Below are positions 17,194 to 27,227 of a DNA stretch of 64,000 nucleotides, piece after piece. How positions within the stretch are numbered: position 1 is the first letter of the stretch; each line of letters starts with the position of its first letter. The notes under the pieces are model-generated. The model was not told where the DNA came from and did no database searches. It worked only from the letters and a program-made list of their open reading frames with translations. A program made the position numbers and the translations under genes. This DNA is from Geomicrobium sediminis (GTDB lineage: Bacteria > Bacillota > Bacilli > Bacillales > Marinococcaceae), in assembly GCF_016908595.1 (NCBI RefSeq), contig NZ_JAFBEC010000004.1:124001-188000 (forward strand), in the 5' to 3' direction.

Positions 17194-17961
17194 ATGGCTA
17201 AGGAACGGTTAGAAGAAGCGTGGGAACAATGGATTACGAGTCGTGACAAAGACGCTGCAAACCAACTCATTCAAGCATACCTTCCTTTAGTAGACTACCA
17301 CGTTCACCGAATCCTCATTGCACTGCCGAAAAATATGGAACGTGACGAGTTACGTTCACACGGTTTAATGGGGCTTTATGATGCATTGCAAAAGTTTGAT
17401 CACGAACGAGAGTTGAAATTTGATACGTATGCGTCGTTCCGTGTTCGTGGTGCCATTATTGACAGTTTACGTAAAGAAGATTGGTTACCTCGTTCGACGA
17501 GAGAGAAAATGAAACGCATCGAAGAAGCAACAGAGCATTTAGAACAACGTCTAGGTCGCCACGTAAGCGAAGCTGAAGTGGCACATGAACTTGGTTTATC
17601 GAGTGATGAAGTTCTAAAAACAACGATGGATGGTTATATCGCTAACTTCTTATCCATTGACCAAGAGACAAAGCCAGAGAATGATCATGAAGACGCTTTT
17701 CAGACGATCTTAAAAGATGAAAACAACGAAATTCCACATGAGAAACTTGAGAAGAAACTCGTGTATGAGCAATTGCAAGAGCGTATTTCCTTACTTAATG
17801 AAAACGAAAAACTCGTGATCTCTCTTTTTTATTTCGAAGAACTTACCTTAACTGAAATCGGTAAAACATTGCGTCTGTCAACGTCACGAATTTCTCAGAT
17901 TCACTCAAAAGCGCTCTTTAGATTAAGAACTGCATTTAAGAAAAGCACAGCTGTGTACTAA
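17194..17961 (+). CDS. sigD: RNA polymerase sigma factor SigD (FliA/WhiG family)
   Basis: Alternative sigma factor for late flagellar, autolysin and chemotaxis genes. The 255-residue product has region 2 (ERDELRSHGLMGLYDALQKF, then FDTYASFRVRGAIIDSLRKE with DWLPRS), region 3 (HVSEAEVAHELGLSSDE) and the region 4 helix-turn-helix LTLTEIGKTLRLSTSRISQI. The ATG follows GGGAGGAG. Its last codons form the left arm of a terminator, so the gene closes the fla/che operon. Being distal in a very long operon is known to limit SigD in B. subtilis; the local promoter candidate before cheD could change that. Confidence 0.97.
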   Translation: MAKERLEEAWEQWITSRDKDAANQLIQAYLPLVDYHVHRILIALPKNMERDELRSHGLMGLYDALQKFDHERELKFDTYASFRVRGAIIDSLRKEDWLPRSTREKMKRIEEATEHLEQRLGRHVSEAEVAHELGLSSDEVLKTTMDGYIANFLSIDQETKPENDHEDAFQTILKDENNEIPHEKLEKKLVYEQLQERISLLNENEKLVISLFYFEELTLTEIGKTLRLSTSRISQIHSKALFRLRTAFKKSTAVY

Positions 17962-17983
17962 TCATTCGTACACAGCAGTTTTT
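17950..17983 (+). terminator. Rho-independent terminator of the fla/che operon
   Basis: A perfect 9-bp stem (GCTGTGTAC at 17950-17958, GTACACAGC at 17968-17976) is followed by AG and five Ts. The sigD stop codon lies in the loop, so the end of the coding sequence doubles as the terminator arm. Confidence 0.8.
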
Positions 17984-18025
17984 ACATAACATAACGTGTT
18001 AGAGATTCGATTGGGGGGAGAGAAA

Positions 18026-19399
18026 ATGAAGCCTGAAGACTGTTTACGTTTGCAAATGAGCGATGATCAGATGACAGCGAGTTGCTACAAAACCGCAACA
18101 ATTAATGAACAGACAACGTTCACACGATCTGAAATACTGTTATTTTTAGAAAAGTCAAACATAAATTTCGGCGTAAAAGAAGATGTATTACAAAAGCTGA
18201 CGGAACAGCCAAGACTTGTTTCATTTCCTCTAGTTCTTGCAGAAGGAACAAAGCCGACGAAGGGGGAAGCGGCCTATTTACTACCCGTCGAACAACAACA
18301 AGGCGATCAAATCGATGAACGTTTACCAAAAAACCTTCGCAATGTAACAGTAATCCCGATGGCTGTTCAAGGTGAAGTGATCGGTAAAAAGATCGCGGCA
18401 ACGAGAGGGGCAGAAGGGAAGACTGTAACTGGACGAGTGTTACCAGGAATGGTCGGTCATGACTTTGTTTTAAGAAATGGCAAAAATACGACCGTACAAG
18501 ACAATAAGATCATTGCTAGTGTAAGCGGTCAAATGAGTATAGAAGGCAAACGAATTCACGTTTTTCCTGTGTACGAAGTAAACGGTGACTTATCTCTTGA
18601 AACCGGCAACATTGCGTTTAATGGCAATGTTGTCATTCGTGGTTCTGTTCCTGCAGGATATGAAATTAAAGCAGACGGAGACGTCCGAGTGACAGGGATT
18701 GTTGAAGGGGCAACGATTCAAGCAGGTGGTTCTGTATACATTGGTAAAGGCATTGCAGCGCAGGGGAAAGGCTCAGTAACCGCAGAATATGATGTCCAAT
18801 GTGAGTACATTAATCAAGGCGTTGTTACGGCTGGGAACAACATTATGGTTACCCAAAGCATCATTCATAGTCGAGTGGATGCAGGTCACTCGCTTTTTTG
18901 CTACAAAGGGCGGGGGAATGTGATTGGCGGTAAATGTTCAGCAGGAAGGTATATTCACGTCCGCGAGTCTGGAAACCAACTCAACACTCCAACGAGTCTG
19001 TACATCGGCTTATCAGAACAACGGCTTACTAAAGAAATTCAATCAAAAGAGATGATTAAAGCGGGAAAATCGGAATTAGCGAAATTGCAAAAGTTAAAAA
19101 CCGCCCTTGCTGCGAAGGAATTGAAACAAGGGAGCTTAGATGTGAAGGATCGTGTGTTGCTTTTAAGAATTCGAAGCTCCATTGAGGACTGGTTAACGAA
19201 GATCTATCTTGCTCACGATAAAGTTAGTGAGATTGAAGAACAAGATCACGTTTATAACGATTCTGTCAGAATTGTCGTCGACAAACTAACACATATGAAC
19301 ACAGTCGCTCATTTCGGGAAGTATCGACGCTCTGTTACGAAAGACCGTAAATCAGTAACGTTTCGACTACATGACGGTGAAATTGTTATCCAAACATGA
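18026..19399 (+). CDS. FapA/DUF342-family protein
   Basis: Protein of 457 residues with the features of the FapA (DUF342) family: a variable N-terminal domain of about 150 residues, then a glycine-rich beta-helix-like core at about 175-330 (GDLSLETGNIAFNGNVVIRG, EIKADGDVRVTGIVEGATI, AGRYIHVRE), then a helical tail. No membrane segment is visible. The frame begins earlier, but the ATG at 18026 has GGGGGGAG five bases before it. It lies between sigD and the swrB-like gene; in B. subtilis these two are adjacent. FapA proteins have been linked to cell-surface and sugar-uptake regulation in other bacteria; the function here is unknown. Confidence 0.8.
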   Translation: MKPEDCLRLQMSDDQMTASCYKTATINEQTTFTRSEILLFLEKSNINFGVKEDVLQKLTEQPRLVSFPLVLAEGTKPTKGEAAYLLPVEQQQGDQIDERLPKNLRNVTVIPMAVQGEVIGKKIAATRGAEGKTVTGRVLPGMVGHDFVLRNGKNTTVQDNKIIASVSGQMSIEGKRIHVFPVYEVNGDLSLETGNIAFNGNVVIRGSVPAGYEIKADGDVRVTGIVEGATIQAGGSVYIGKGIAAQGKGSVTAEYDVQCEYINQGVVTAGNNIMVTQSIIHSRVDAGHSLFCYKGRGNVIGGKCSAGRYIHVRESGNQLNTPTSLYIGLSEQRLTKEIQSKEMIKAGKSELAKLQKLKTALAAKELKQGSLDVKDRVLLLRIRSSIEDWLTKIYLAHDKVSEIEEQDHVYNDSVRIVVDKLTHMNTVAHFGKYRRSVTKDRKSVTFRLHDGEIVIQT

Positions 19400-19428
19400 T
19401 AGGATCGATGCACGAGGGGAGCGAGACA

Positions 19429-19827
19429 ATGTCTACTTTTGTCGTTGTCAGCCTTTTTCTTCATCTTATTACAATGGCGGTCATCATCTATCTTGTCTAC
19501 ACGAAACCTAAAGGACACACCCGTGAAGATGTGGATGAGATTGAACAATTGCTCATTCGTTATACAAATAAGATGAAAGAAGACAACAAACACGTATTAA
19601 GAGCGATTCAGAACAAACCTTCATTTGAAGAAGTGCTACAAGAAGTCACGCCAAACTATGACAAAGAGCCTGAGGAAGGCGTTATTAGTGACTCAAAGGA
19701 AGCTAAAGTAGTACAGTTGGCGAATGAAGGATATAAAGCTGAACACATTGCCAAACAATTAGAAATGGGGACAGGAGAAGTGCAACTTCTTCTTAAACTT
19801 CAGCAAAACGACAAAATTTCTCAATGA
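19429..19827 (+). CDS. swrB: SwrB/YlxL-like membrane protein
   Basis: SwrB promotes swarming and flagellar basal-body maturation in B. subtilis and lies after sigD there. This 132-residue protein has one N-terminal membrane helix (about 3-25), a charged coiled-coil region, and a C-terminal helix-turn-helix-like motif ([20 protein letters not shown]) typical of YlxL/SwrB. An upstream in-frame ATG at 19396 overlaps the previous gene and lacks an RBS; the ATG at 19429 has GAGGGGAG seven bases upstream. Similarity is moderate, and synteny carries much of the call. Confidence 0.72.
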   Translation: MSTFVVVSLFLHLITMAVIIYLVYTKPKGHTREDVDEIEQLLIRYTNKMKEDNKHVLRAIQNKPSFEEVLQEVTPNYDKEPEEGVISDSKEAKVVQLANEGYKAEHIAKQLEMGTGEVQLLLKLQQNDKISQ

Positions 19828-19842
19828 TTCTTCATAACACCC

Positions 19843-19872
19843 TTGCTCTTCTTCTTAAAGATGTGGTATATT
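19843..19872 (+). promoter_or_regulatory. Promoter of rpsB
   Basis: TTGCTC (19843-19848), an 18-base spacer, and TATATT (19867-19872) with TG at the extended -10 position (19864-19865). The -35 box is just downstream of the swrB stop codon. This is a plausible strong vegetative sigma-A promoter for rpsB. Confidence 0.7.
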
Positions 19873-19880
19873 TACTGACG

Positions 19881-19939
19881 GTGTTAATACACACGCTTGC
19901 GGATTCAAACTTCGGTGCCCTTAGGCGGTCAGGTTTGAA
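19881..19939 (+). promoter_or_regulatory. Structured 5' leader of rpsB
   Basis: Two stem-loops precede the rpsB RBS. A small one is GTGT-TAAT-ACAC (19881-19892). A larger one has TTCAAAC at 19904-19910 paired with GTTTGAA at 19933-19939, and an apical GCC/GGC stem (19917-19919 with 19924-19926). The leader is about 105 bases. Autogenous control by S2 is possible but is inference. Confidence 0.5.
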
Positions 19940-19982
19940 GATGATGCAATGCGGAGGAAAAAACCGAAGGAGGAAATACATC

Positions 19983-20720
19983 ATGGCAGTTATTTCAATG
20001 AAGCAATTGCTCGAAGCAGGTGTTCATTTCGGTCACCAAACACGTCGTTGGAACCCGAAAATGGATCGCTACATCTTCACAGAAAGAAATGGGATCTACA
20101 TTATTGATCTTCAAAAGACAGTTAAGAAAGTGGACGAGTGCTACAAGTACGTTCGCGACCTTGCTGCTGACGGAGGAAAGATTCTATTTGTAGGTACGAA
20201 AAAGCAAGCTCAAGATTCAGTTAAAGAGGAAGCTCTTCGTGCTGGACAATACTACATTAACCAACGTTGGTTAGGTGGTACATTAACGAACTTTGAAACG
20301 ATTAGAAAGCGTATCAAGCGCCTTAAAGATCTTGAAAAAATGCAAGAAGACGGTACATTTGAAGTTCTTCCTAAGAAAGAAGTTATCCTTCTTCAAAAGG
20401 AAATGGACCGTTTAGAGAAATTCCTCGGTGGAATTAAAGAAATGAAATCTTTACCGGATGCAATCTTCATCGTAGACCCACGTAAAGAGCGCATTGCAGT
20501 TGCAGAAGCGCACAAATTAAACATTCCAATTATCTCGATCGTTGACACGAACTGTGACCCAGATGAAATCGACTATGTGATTCCTGGTAACGACGATGCA
20601 ATCCGTGCTGTACGTCTTTTAACTTCTAAGATGGCTGATGCAGTTGTTGAGGCGACTCAAACTGAAGAAGTTGTTGAAGAAGAAGTTAAAGAAGAAGCAG
20701 TTACTGCAAACGAAGAATAA
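19983..20720 (+). CDS. rpsB: 30S ribosomal protein S2
   Basis: Ribosomal protein S2 of 245 residues. The start [20 protein letters not shown] is the family N-terminus, preceded by GAAGGAGG; the open frame extends upstream through the leader but without plausible homology. The core [20 protein letters not shown] and [14 protein letters not shown] is intact, and an acidic tail rich in Glu ends the protein. It is followed by a terminator/attenuator and then tsf, the conserved rpsB-tsf pair. Confidence 0.99.
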   Translation: MAVISMKQLLEAGVHFGHQTRRWNPKMDRYIFTERNGIYIIDLQKTVKKVDECYKYVRDLAADGGKILFVGTKKQAQDSVKEEALRAGQYYINQRWLGGTLTNFETIRKRIKRLKDLEKMQEDGTFEVLPKKEVILLQKEMDRLEKFLGGIKEMKSLPDAIFIVDPRKERIAVAEAHKLNIPIISIVDTNCDPDEIDYVIPGNDDAIRAVRLLTSKMADAVVEATQTEEVVEEEVKEEAVTANEE

Positions 20721-20737
20721 TATACGGTTCAATTACT

Positions 20738-20773
20738 GGGGTGACAAGGGGAATACCCTTGCACCCCTTTTTT
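20738..20773 (+). terminator. Terminator/attenuator between rpsB and tsf
   Basis: A 12-bp stem with one bulged A (20738-20750 with 20756-20767), a five-base loop, then six Ts. tsf follows within 45 bases and no promoter is obvious in between, so partial read-through probably sets the S2 to EF-Ts ratio. Confidence 0.85.
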
Positions 20774-20816
20774 AAACAGTTGTTAGTCTTAGGATCAATA
20801 AGGAGGATGAATGTGT

Positions 20817-21698
20817 ATGGCAATCTCAGCTAAACTCGTAAAAGAACTACGTGAAAAAACTGGCGCAGGTATGATGGATTGTAAGAAAGCTCTTACAGAA
20901 ACAAACGGTGACATGGAAGAAGCCGTTGCATACCTTCGTGAAAAAGGCATTGCAAAAGCAGCTAAGAAAGCAGACCGTGTTGCTGCTGAAGGGTTAACAA
21001 AAGTTGAAATTAAAGGAAACAAAGCAGTCATCGTTGAAATTAACGCTGAAACTGACTTTGTTGCGAAAAATGAAGGGTTCTTGAACCTCGTTGATACAAT
21101 CGCGGATCACTTACTTGCAACTGAGCCTAAAGATGTTGAAACAGCACTTCAAACAGAAATGGCAAATGGCGGTACCCTTGAGAACTACATTACTGACCAA
21201 ATTGCTAAAATCGGTGAGAAGATTTCACTTCGTCGTTTCACAATCGCTGAAAAAGACGACAATAGTGCATTCGGTGCTTACTTGCATATGGGAGGTAAAA
21301 TCGGTGTTCTTTCAGTTGTTGAAGGAACAACAGATGAGCAAATTGCAAAAGACATCTCAATGCATGTTGCTGCAATTAACCCGAAATATGTAAACCGTGA
21401 CGGTGTACCTGAAGAAGAAACAAACAAAGAGCGTGAAATTCTTAAGCAACAAGCGCTTAATGAAGGAAAGCCTGAAAACATCGTTGAGAAGATGGTTGAA
21501 GGTCGTTTGAAGAAATTCTTCGAACAAGTTGTTCTTATTGACCAACCATTCGTTAAAGACGGTGACCAAACGGTTGAGAAATTCCTTAAAGCGAACAATG
21601 CTACTGTAAAAACTTTCGTACGTTACGAAGTAGGCGAAGGTATTGAAAAGCGTGAAGATAACTTTGCAGACGAAGTAATGTCTCAAGTGAAGAAGTAA
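20817..21698 (+). CDS. tsf: Elongation factor Ts
   Basis: EF-Ts is the guanine nucleotide exchange factor of EF-Tu. The 293-residue length is normal. It has the N-terminal UBA-like domain with the signatures [18 protein letters not shown] and AEGLTKVEI, followed by the two core subdomains. Of two nearby ATGs (20811 and 20817), the second gives [11 protein letters not shown] with nine bases to AAGGAGG and fits the family. A terminator stands on each side. Confidence 0.98.
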   Translation: MAISAKLVKELREKTGAGMMDCKKALTETNGDMEEAVAYLREKGIAKAAKKADRVAAEGLTKVEIKGNKAVIVEINAETDFVAKNEGFLNLVDTIADHLLATEPKDVETALQTEMANGGTLENYITDQIAKIGEKISLRRFTIAEKDDNSAFGAYLHMGGKIGVLSVVEGTTDEQIAKDISMHVAAINPKYVNRDGVPEEETNKEREILKQQALNEGKPENIVEKMVEGRLKKFFEQVVLIDQPFVKDGDQTVEKFLKANNATVKTFVRYEVGEGIEKREDNFADEVMSQVKK

Positions 21699-21707
21699 GT
21701 ACAGATG

Positions 21708-21734
21708 TAGGGAACACTTTGTGTTCCCTATTTT
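21708..21734 (+). terminator. Rho-independent terminator after tsf
   Basis: A perfect 10-bp stem (TAGGGAACAC at 21708-21717, GTGTTCCCTA at 21721-21730), a three-base loop and four Ts. Confidence 0.85.
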
Positions 21735-21771
21735 ACAACCTAAATGTTTTAAACACGCAACAAATTGTTAA

Positions 21772-22505
<734 letters not shown>

Positions 22506-22506
<1 letters not shown>

Positions 22507-23063
22507 TGTCAGCAGAAATTATGCAAGATGCAAAAGCAAAAATGACAAAGTCAATCGAAGCTCTAAACCGTGAGCTTGCAACACTACGTGCAGGACGTGC
22601 GAACCCAGCCCTTCTTGATAAAGTATTAGTAAGTTATTACGGCATGGATACACCACTTAACCAAGTGGCTACTGTGAGTGTCCCAGAAGGACGTTTGCTT
22701 GTTGTTTCTCCATTTGATAAGTCATCCATTGCTGAAATTGAAAAAGCAATCTTAAAAGCAGATCTCGGTCTTACACCGAACAATGACGGTTCAGTTATTC
22801 GTATTACGATCCCAGCGCTTACTGAAGAGCGTCGTAAAGAGCTTGCAAAGCTCGTTCGTAAGTATGCTGAAGATGCTCGCGTATCTGTACGTAACATTCG
22901 TCGTGATGCAAACGATTCTCTTAAAAAGCAAGAGAAAGATGGCGAAATCACTGAAGACGAGTCACGTCGTGGTCAAGATGAAACGCAAAAGTTAACAAAC
23001 GAACACGTAAAAGAGATCGATAGTATCGCGGAAGCGAAAGAGAAAGAAATTATGGAAGTGTAA
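22506..23063 (+). CDS. frr: Ribosome recycling factor
   Basis: RRF releases ribosomes after termination together with EF-G. The 185-residue product has the conserved three-helix body with [36 protein letters not shown] and the end [18 protein letters not shown]. The ATG overlaps the pyrH stop and follows a GAGGGGG site. Length is exact for the family. Confidence 0.99.
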
Positions 23064-23076
23064 GTTGCTTCATGCA

Positions 23077-23110
23077 GATAAAACCCTCTATTTGCAGAGG
23101 GTTTTATCTT
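23077..23110 (+). terminator. Rho-independent terminator after frr
   Basis: A 13-bp stem, GATAAAACCCTCT (23077-23089) with AGAGGGTTTTATC (23096-23108), and a six-base loop. The 3' arm supplies a T-run. Confidence 0.85.
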
Positions 23111-23137
23111 GTACTTGCACGAAAAATATATTAAAAT
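23109..23137 (+). promoter_or_regulatory. Promoter candidate for uppS
   Basis: TTGTAC (23109-23114), a 17-base spacer and TAAAAT (23132-23137), directly after the frr terminator. Transcription would start near 23144, giving a leader of about 75 bases that contains a 10-bp inverted repeat. Confidence 0.55.
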
Positions 23138-23156
23138 TAAACCTTCCGCAACCAAT

Positions 23157-23184
23157 AAAAGTAAACGGTAGGTTGTTTACTTTT
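23157..23184 (+). promoter_or_regulatory. 10-bp inverted repeat in the uppS leader
   Basis: AAAAGTAAAC (23157-23166) and GTTTACTTTT (23175-23184) form a perfect inverted repeat around an eight-base spacer, just downstream of the predicted start of transcription. As DNA it could be an operator; as RNA it would form an A/U-rich hairpin ending in four Us, that is, a weak attenuator. Confidence 0.5.
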
Positions 23185-23218
23185 GTAGTATTTTACGAAC
23201 ACGAGGCTGGTGCGTACA

Positions 23219-23971
23219 ATGTTGGAGAGGTTTTTAAAAAAGCAAAATGAATCTCAAGAGGCGGGGACATTTCTCCACGTCCCAGAGCACGTAGCGATCG
23301 TCATGGATGGGAACGGGAGATGGGCAACAAAACGTGGCCTTCCTCGGAACATCGGTCATCGTGAAGGAATGAAAAGAATTCATGAAATCACAGAAAGTGC
23401 AGATGATATCGGGGTGAAAATCCTTACGATGTTTGCGTTTTCTACTGAAAATTGGGGTCGACCACAAACCGAAGTTGATTTCATTTTACGTTTGCCAGAA
23501 CGCTTTATTGAGAGCGAGTTACCGAAGTTAATGAAAAACAACGTACAAGTCAAAATGATGGGATCAAATGATGGTCTTCCGCAACACACGATAAATGCGG
23601 TACAAAAAGCAGTGAATGAAACGGCAAATAACGATGGAATCGTATTGAATTTGGCCTTGAACTATGGAGGTCGAGCCGACATTACTCGAGCTGTACAGAA
23701 GCTTTGTCTTGAAGTGGATGAGGGGAAGCGTGACGCCAACAGTATTACCGAACAAGATATTACAGAGAGCTTGTTTAGTCACCATTACCCAGATCCTGAC
23801 CTCTTCATTCGCACGAGTGGAGAAATCCGTTTGAGTAATTTCATGCTTTGGCAGATGGCTTATAGTGAATTCGTATTTACGGACGTATTATGGCCCGATT
23901 TCTCAAAAAAAGACTTCTTAGAAGCGATTGACGTCTATCAAGCGCGCAAGCGTCGATACGGCAGTCTATAA
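23219..23971 (+). CDS. uppS: Undecaprenyl diphosphate synthase (isoprenyl transferase)
   Basis: cis-Prenyltransferase making the C55 lipid carrier for cell-wall synthesis. The 250-residue product has the catalytic Asp and diphosphate site (HVAIVMDGNGRWATKRGLPR, then IGHREG), TMFAFSTENWGRP, and the C-terminal DLFIRTSGEIRLSNFMLWQM. A GTG at 23210 is an alternative; the ATG at 23219 gives a typical length, but its RBS is weak (GAGGCTGG). It heads uppS-cdsA-dxr-rseP-proS. Confidence 0.97.
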   Translation: MLERFLKKQNESQEAGTFLHVPEHVAIVMDGNGRWATKRGLPRNIGHREGMKRIHEITESADDIGVKILTMFAFSTENWGRPQTEVDFILRLPERFIESELPKLMKNNVQVKMMGSNDGLPQHTINAVQKAVNETANNDGIVLNLALNYGGRADITRAVQKLCLEVDEGKRDANSITEQDITESLFSHHYPDPDLFIRTSGEIRLSNFMLWQMAYSEFVFTDVLWPDFSKKDFLEAIDVYQARKRRYGSL

Positions 23972-23982
23972 GGAGATTTCTT

Positions 23983-24777
23983 ATGAAGCTTAGAGTGTTA
24001 ACAGCAGTTGTAGGACTCGTCGTTTTATTAATTCCACTCATTGTTGGTGGACCGCTTTTTCTTGCCCTCGTCGCAGCAATGACCGTCGTTGGGTTTTTTG
24101 AGTTGCTTCGTATGAACAAAATTCCAATTCTATCAATTCCTGCAGCACTTGGAGTTAGTGCTGCCCTCGTTTTATTACTTACAGGACCGAACTTAGAACG
24201 CTTTAGCAATGAGGCGACATTGGCATGGTTGATTGTCATCTTCATGTTGCTGCTACTCACAACGTTTCTTTCAAACAACCGCTATCATTTTGGTGCTGTT
24301 GCGTTTGTTGCGTTTTCAGCGTTGTACGTAGGGATCGGTTTTCATTTCTTCTATGCGGCTCGCATTGAATTTGGTTTACCATACATATTTTTTGTGTTGC
24401 TTGCCATTTGGGCAACAGACACAGGCGCTTATTTATTCGGAAAGAAATTCGGAAAAACTAAACTATCACCACATATTTCACCGAATAAAACGATTGAAGG
24501 TGCAACAGGAGGTTTATTATTAGCGCTCATCGTAGGGGTTGTTTACAGTCTCTTTTTACCACCTTATGAATCACTATTCGTTACGATTGTAGCGTTGATT
24601 GTCATCTCTGTTGCTGGACAGTGTGGGGATTTAGTTGAATCAGCGTTTAAGCGCTATTACGATGTGAAAGATTCTGGACGAATTCTTCCAGGACACGGAG
24701 GGGTGCTCGACCGCTTCGATAGTCTTCTGTTCGTCTTTCCGTTGCTTTATGTTGTATCGGTCATTTTAGGGGGATAA
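23983..24777 (+). CDS. cdsA: Phosphatidate cytidylyltransferase
   Basis: CdsA makes CDP-diacylglycerol for phospholipid synthesis. The 264-residue membrane protein has about seven or eight hydrophobic segments. It carries the CDS signature near the end: SAFKRYYDVKDSGRILPGHG followed by GVLDRFDS, with the Asp and Lys/Arg residues present. The ATG follows AAGGAGA. It lies 11 bases after uppS. Confidence 0.97.
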   Translation: MKLRVLTAVVGLVVLLIPLIVGGPLFLALVAAMTVVGFFELLRMNKIPILSIPAALGVSAALVLLLTGPNLERFSNEATLAWLIVIFMLLLLTTFLSNNRYHFGAVAFVAFSALYVGIGFHFFYAARIEFGLPYIFFVLLAIWATDTGAYLFGKKFGKTKLSPHISPNKTIEGATGGLLLALIVGVVYSLFLPPYESLFVTIVALIVISVAGQCGDLVESAFKRYYDVKDSGRILPGHGGVLDRFDSLLFVFPLLYVVSVILGG

Positions 24778-24781
24778 GCAT

Positions 24782-25921
24782 ATGAAAAGAATTGCCATCA
24801 TAGGATCAACTGGGTCTATTGGTACACAAACGTTAGACGTGATCCGTGAGCATCGTGATCAGTTCACAGTAGAACTACTCGCATGTGGACGAAACATTTC
24901 ACTTTTAAAAGAACAAATTGCAGAATTTCAACCGAACATCGTCTTAATTGAACGTAAAGAAGACCTTTCACGTTTAGAAGGCCATTTAGGACAGGCAAAA
25001 GCATACGCTGGTGAAGAAGCAATGTTAGAAACATTAATGTCTCCGAGCATTGACTTTGTAATGAATGCAATGGTCGGAGCGCGAGGCTTAAAGCCGACGA
25101 TGAGTGCCATTAAAGCAGGAAAGACGATCGGAATCGCAAATAAAGAAACGCTCGTTACCGCTGGACACATCGTAACGGACGCGTGCAAGAAATACGGTGC
25201 TGAATTAATTGCCGTTGATAGTGAGCACTCAGCCATTTTGCAAAGCTTACGAGGAAACAAAATGAGCGAAGTGGAACGAATCATCGTGACTGCGTCTGGA
25301 GGAAGTTTCAGAGATTGGTCGTATGATGAGCTGAAAAATGCAACGCTTCAAGACGCCCTAAAACATCCGAACTGGTCGATGGGACAAAAAGTGACGATTG
25401 ATTCAGCAACGATGATGAACAAAGGTCTTGAAGTGATTGAAGCACGTTGGTTGTTTGATATTGATTACGATCATATTGACGTTTTAATCCACCGTGAGAG
25501 CATTATTCATTCGCTCGTAGAGTACAAAGACAAGAGCGTCATGGCGCAACTCGGATCACCAGACATGAAAGTTGCGATTCAATACGCCATGACGTATCCG
25601 AATCGACTTGAACTCCACGGTACAGAAAGGTTAAACTTGTTGGAAGTAGGCAAGCTTCATTTTGAGCCAACCGACAAAGACCGACACCGTTGTTTAGATC
25701 TTGCCATTGAAGCAGGTAGAAAAGGCGGTTCAATGCCGACGGTAATGAATGCGGCGAATGAAATTGCGGTTGAGAAGTTTTTGAAAGAAGAATTGTCGTT
25801 CTTAGAAATAGCAGAAACTGTAGAAAAAGCGCTCGCAACGCATACGCAAATCTCTCACCCTTCGATTGAAGAAGTTCTTAAGGTCGATGAAGAGACTCGT
25901 CAACGTGTAGCAGCGCAATGA
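24782..25921 (+). CDS. dxr: 1-deoxy-D-xylulose 5-phosphate reductoisomerase
   Basis: DXR catalyses the NADPH-dependent second step of the MEP isoprenoid pathway. The 379-residue product has the NADPH motif [27 protein letters not shown], the metal and substrate loop [11 protein letters not shown], and SGGSFRDW. Only four bases separate it from cdsA. Together with uppS it links precursor and undecaprenyl synthesis in one operon. Confidence 0.98.
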   Translation: MKRIAIIGSTGSIGTQTLDVIREHRDQFTVELLACGRNISLLKEQIAEFQPNIVLIERKEDLSRLEGHLGQAKAYAGEEAMLETLMSPSIDFVMNAMVGARGLKPTMSAIKAGKTIGIANKETLVTAGHIVTDACKKYGAELIAVDSEHSAILQSLRGNKMSEVERIIVTASGGSFRDWSYDELKNATLQDALKHPNWSMGQKVTIDSATMMNKGLEVIEARWLFDIDYDHIDVLIHRESIIHSLVEYKDKSVMAQLGSPDMKVAIQYAMTYPNRLELHGTERLNLLEVGKLHFEPTDKDRHRCLDLAIEAGRKGGSMPTVMNAANEIAVEKFLKEELSFLEIAETVEKALATHTQISHPSIEEVLKVDEETRQRVAAQ

Positions 25922-25940
25922 CAGAGAAGGTGGGACGCAC

Positions 25941-27197
25941 GTGCAAACGTTAATAGCCGTCATCATTATTTTTGGCTTAATCGTAGCCATACACGAATGG
26001 GGACATCTTTACTTTGCGAAGAAAATGGGCATTCTCTGCCGAGAGTTTGCCATTGGCTTCGGACCGAAATTGTATTCCAAAAAGAAAAATGAAACCCTCT
26101 ATACGATTCGTCTTTTCCCGATCGGTGGATTCGTTCGCATGGCCGGTGAAGATCCAGAAACGGTTCAAATTAAACCAGGCTATGAAATTGGATTAACGTT
26201 TAATGATCAAGACAAAGTTAAAGAGATTATTGTCAACAACAAAGCGAAACACCCAGAAGCAAAAGTCGTAAGCGTTGAACGTATTGATCTTGAACATCAA
26301 CTAAAGATTGATGCCTACGGCGACGAAGAAGAAGGATTACAAACGTATGAGATTGACCCGAAAGCAGATTTAATCGTCGATGAAGAACGGAATCAAATTG
26401 CACCGTGGGATCGCCAGTTCGGTTCTAAAAAACCGTGGCAAAAAGCGGTAGCGATTTTTGCAGGGCCGTTTATGAACTTCGTCTTAGCGATCGTTCTATT
26501 CATAGGATACGGATTTATCGACGGCGTGCCTGTTCCAGAAGTAGGTCAAGTGGCTGAAACATCACCGGCTGAAGAAGTTGGTCTTCAAAATGGCGATACC
26601 ATTTTAGCGCTTGATGGACAAGAGATGAGTGACTGGCGAGAAGTCCAAGAATATATCCAGAATAGCCCAGATGAGGCGATTGCATTTAGCATAGAGCGAG
26701 ACAGCTCCGTGGAAACGATCTCGATTACACCAACTGCTGTGTACCATGAACCTTGGGACCGAGACATCGGACAAATCGGGATTATACCTGAGCGTGATCA
26801 CGGTGTTTTACTCGTCATTCAAAACAGTTTTATTCAAACATATGAAGTCGTCGAATTAATTTTTGATGTGTTGTCATTAATTTTCACAGGTGAATTCTCT
26901 ATTGATATGTTAGCTGGACCTGTAGGGATTTATGATGTGACCGGAGATGTTGTTGCACTCGGCTATGAAATGCTATTTTTATGGGCAGGAATGTTAAGTG
27001 TAAACATCGGAATCGTGAACTTACTTCCAATTCCAGCACTAGATGGAGGACGCCTCGTCTTTATCGGAATTGAGGCGATTCGCGGGAAGCCCCTTGACCC
27101 GAACAAAGAAGGAATGGCACATTTTGTAGGATTTGCCTTACTCATGTTACTCGTACTCATGGTAACATGGAATGACATTACTCGATTGTTCTTATAA
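25941..27197 (+). CDS. rseP: Site-2 protease RseP/RasP
   Basis: Intramembrane zinc metalloprotease that cuts anti-sigma factors, signal-peptide remnants and FtsL in relatives. The 418-residue product has the active-site helix [13 protein letters not shown] (HExxH) near the N-terminus, a PDZ domain at about 195-260 ([20 protein letters not shown]), and the C-terminal motif [13 protein letters not shown] with the third zinc ligand. About four membrane segments are visible. The long charged insert at about 75-155 is usual in Bacillus. The GTG start follows AAGGTGG. Confidence 0.97.
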   Translation: MQTLIAVIIIFGLIVAIHEWGHLYFAKKMGILCREFAIGFGPKLYSKKKNETLYTIRLFPIGGFVRMAGEDPETVQIKPGYEIGLTFNDQDKVKEIIVNNKAKHPEAKVVSVERIDLEHQLKIDAYGDEEEGLQTYEIDPKADLIVDEERNQIAPWDRQFGSKKPWQKAVAIFAGPFMNFVLAIVLFIGYGFIDGVPVPEVGQVAETSPAEEVGLQNGDTILALDGQEMSDWREVQEYIQNSPDEAIAFSIERDSSVETISITPTAVYHEPWDRDIGQIGIIPERDHGVLLVIQNSFIQTYEVVELIFDVLSLIFTGEFSIDMLAGPVGIYDVTGDVVALGYEMLFLWAGMLSVNIGIVNLLPIPALDGGRLVFIGIEAIRGKPLDPNKEGMAHFVGFALLMLLVLMVTWNDITRLFL

Positions 27198-27227
27198 ATC
27201 AACTACTAATAAAGCGAGATGAACGCG

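Noticed and set aside
19824-19982. N-terminal extension of rpsB from 19824
   Set aside because: The extension is simply the open frame through the promoter and leader. S2 homology begins at 19983 behind a strong SD.
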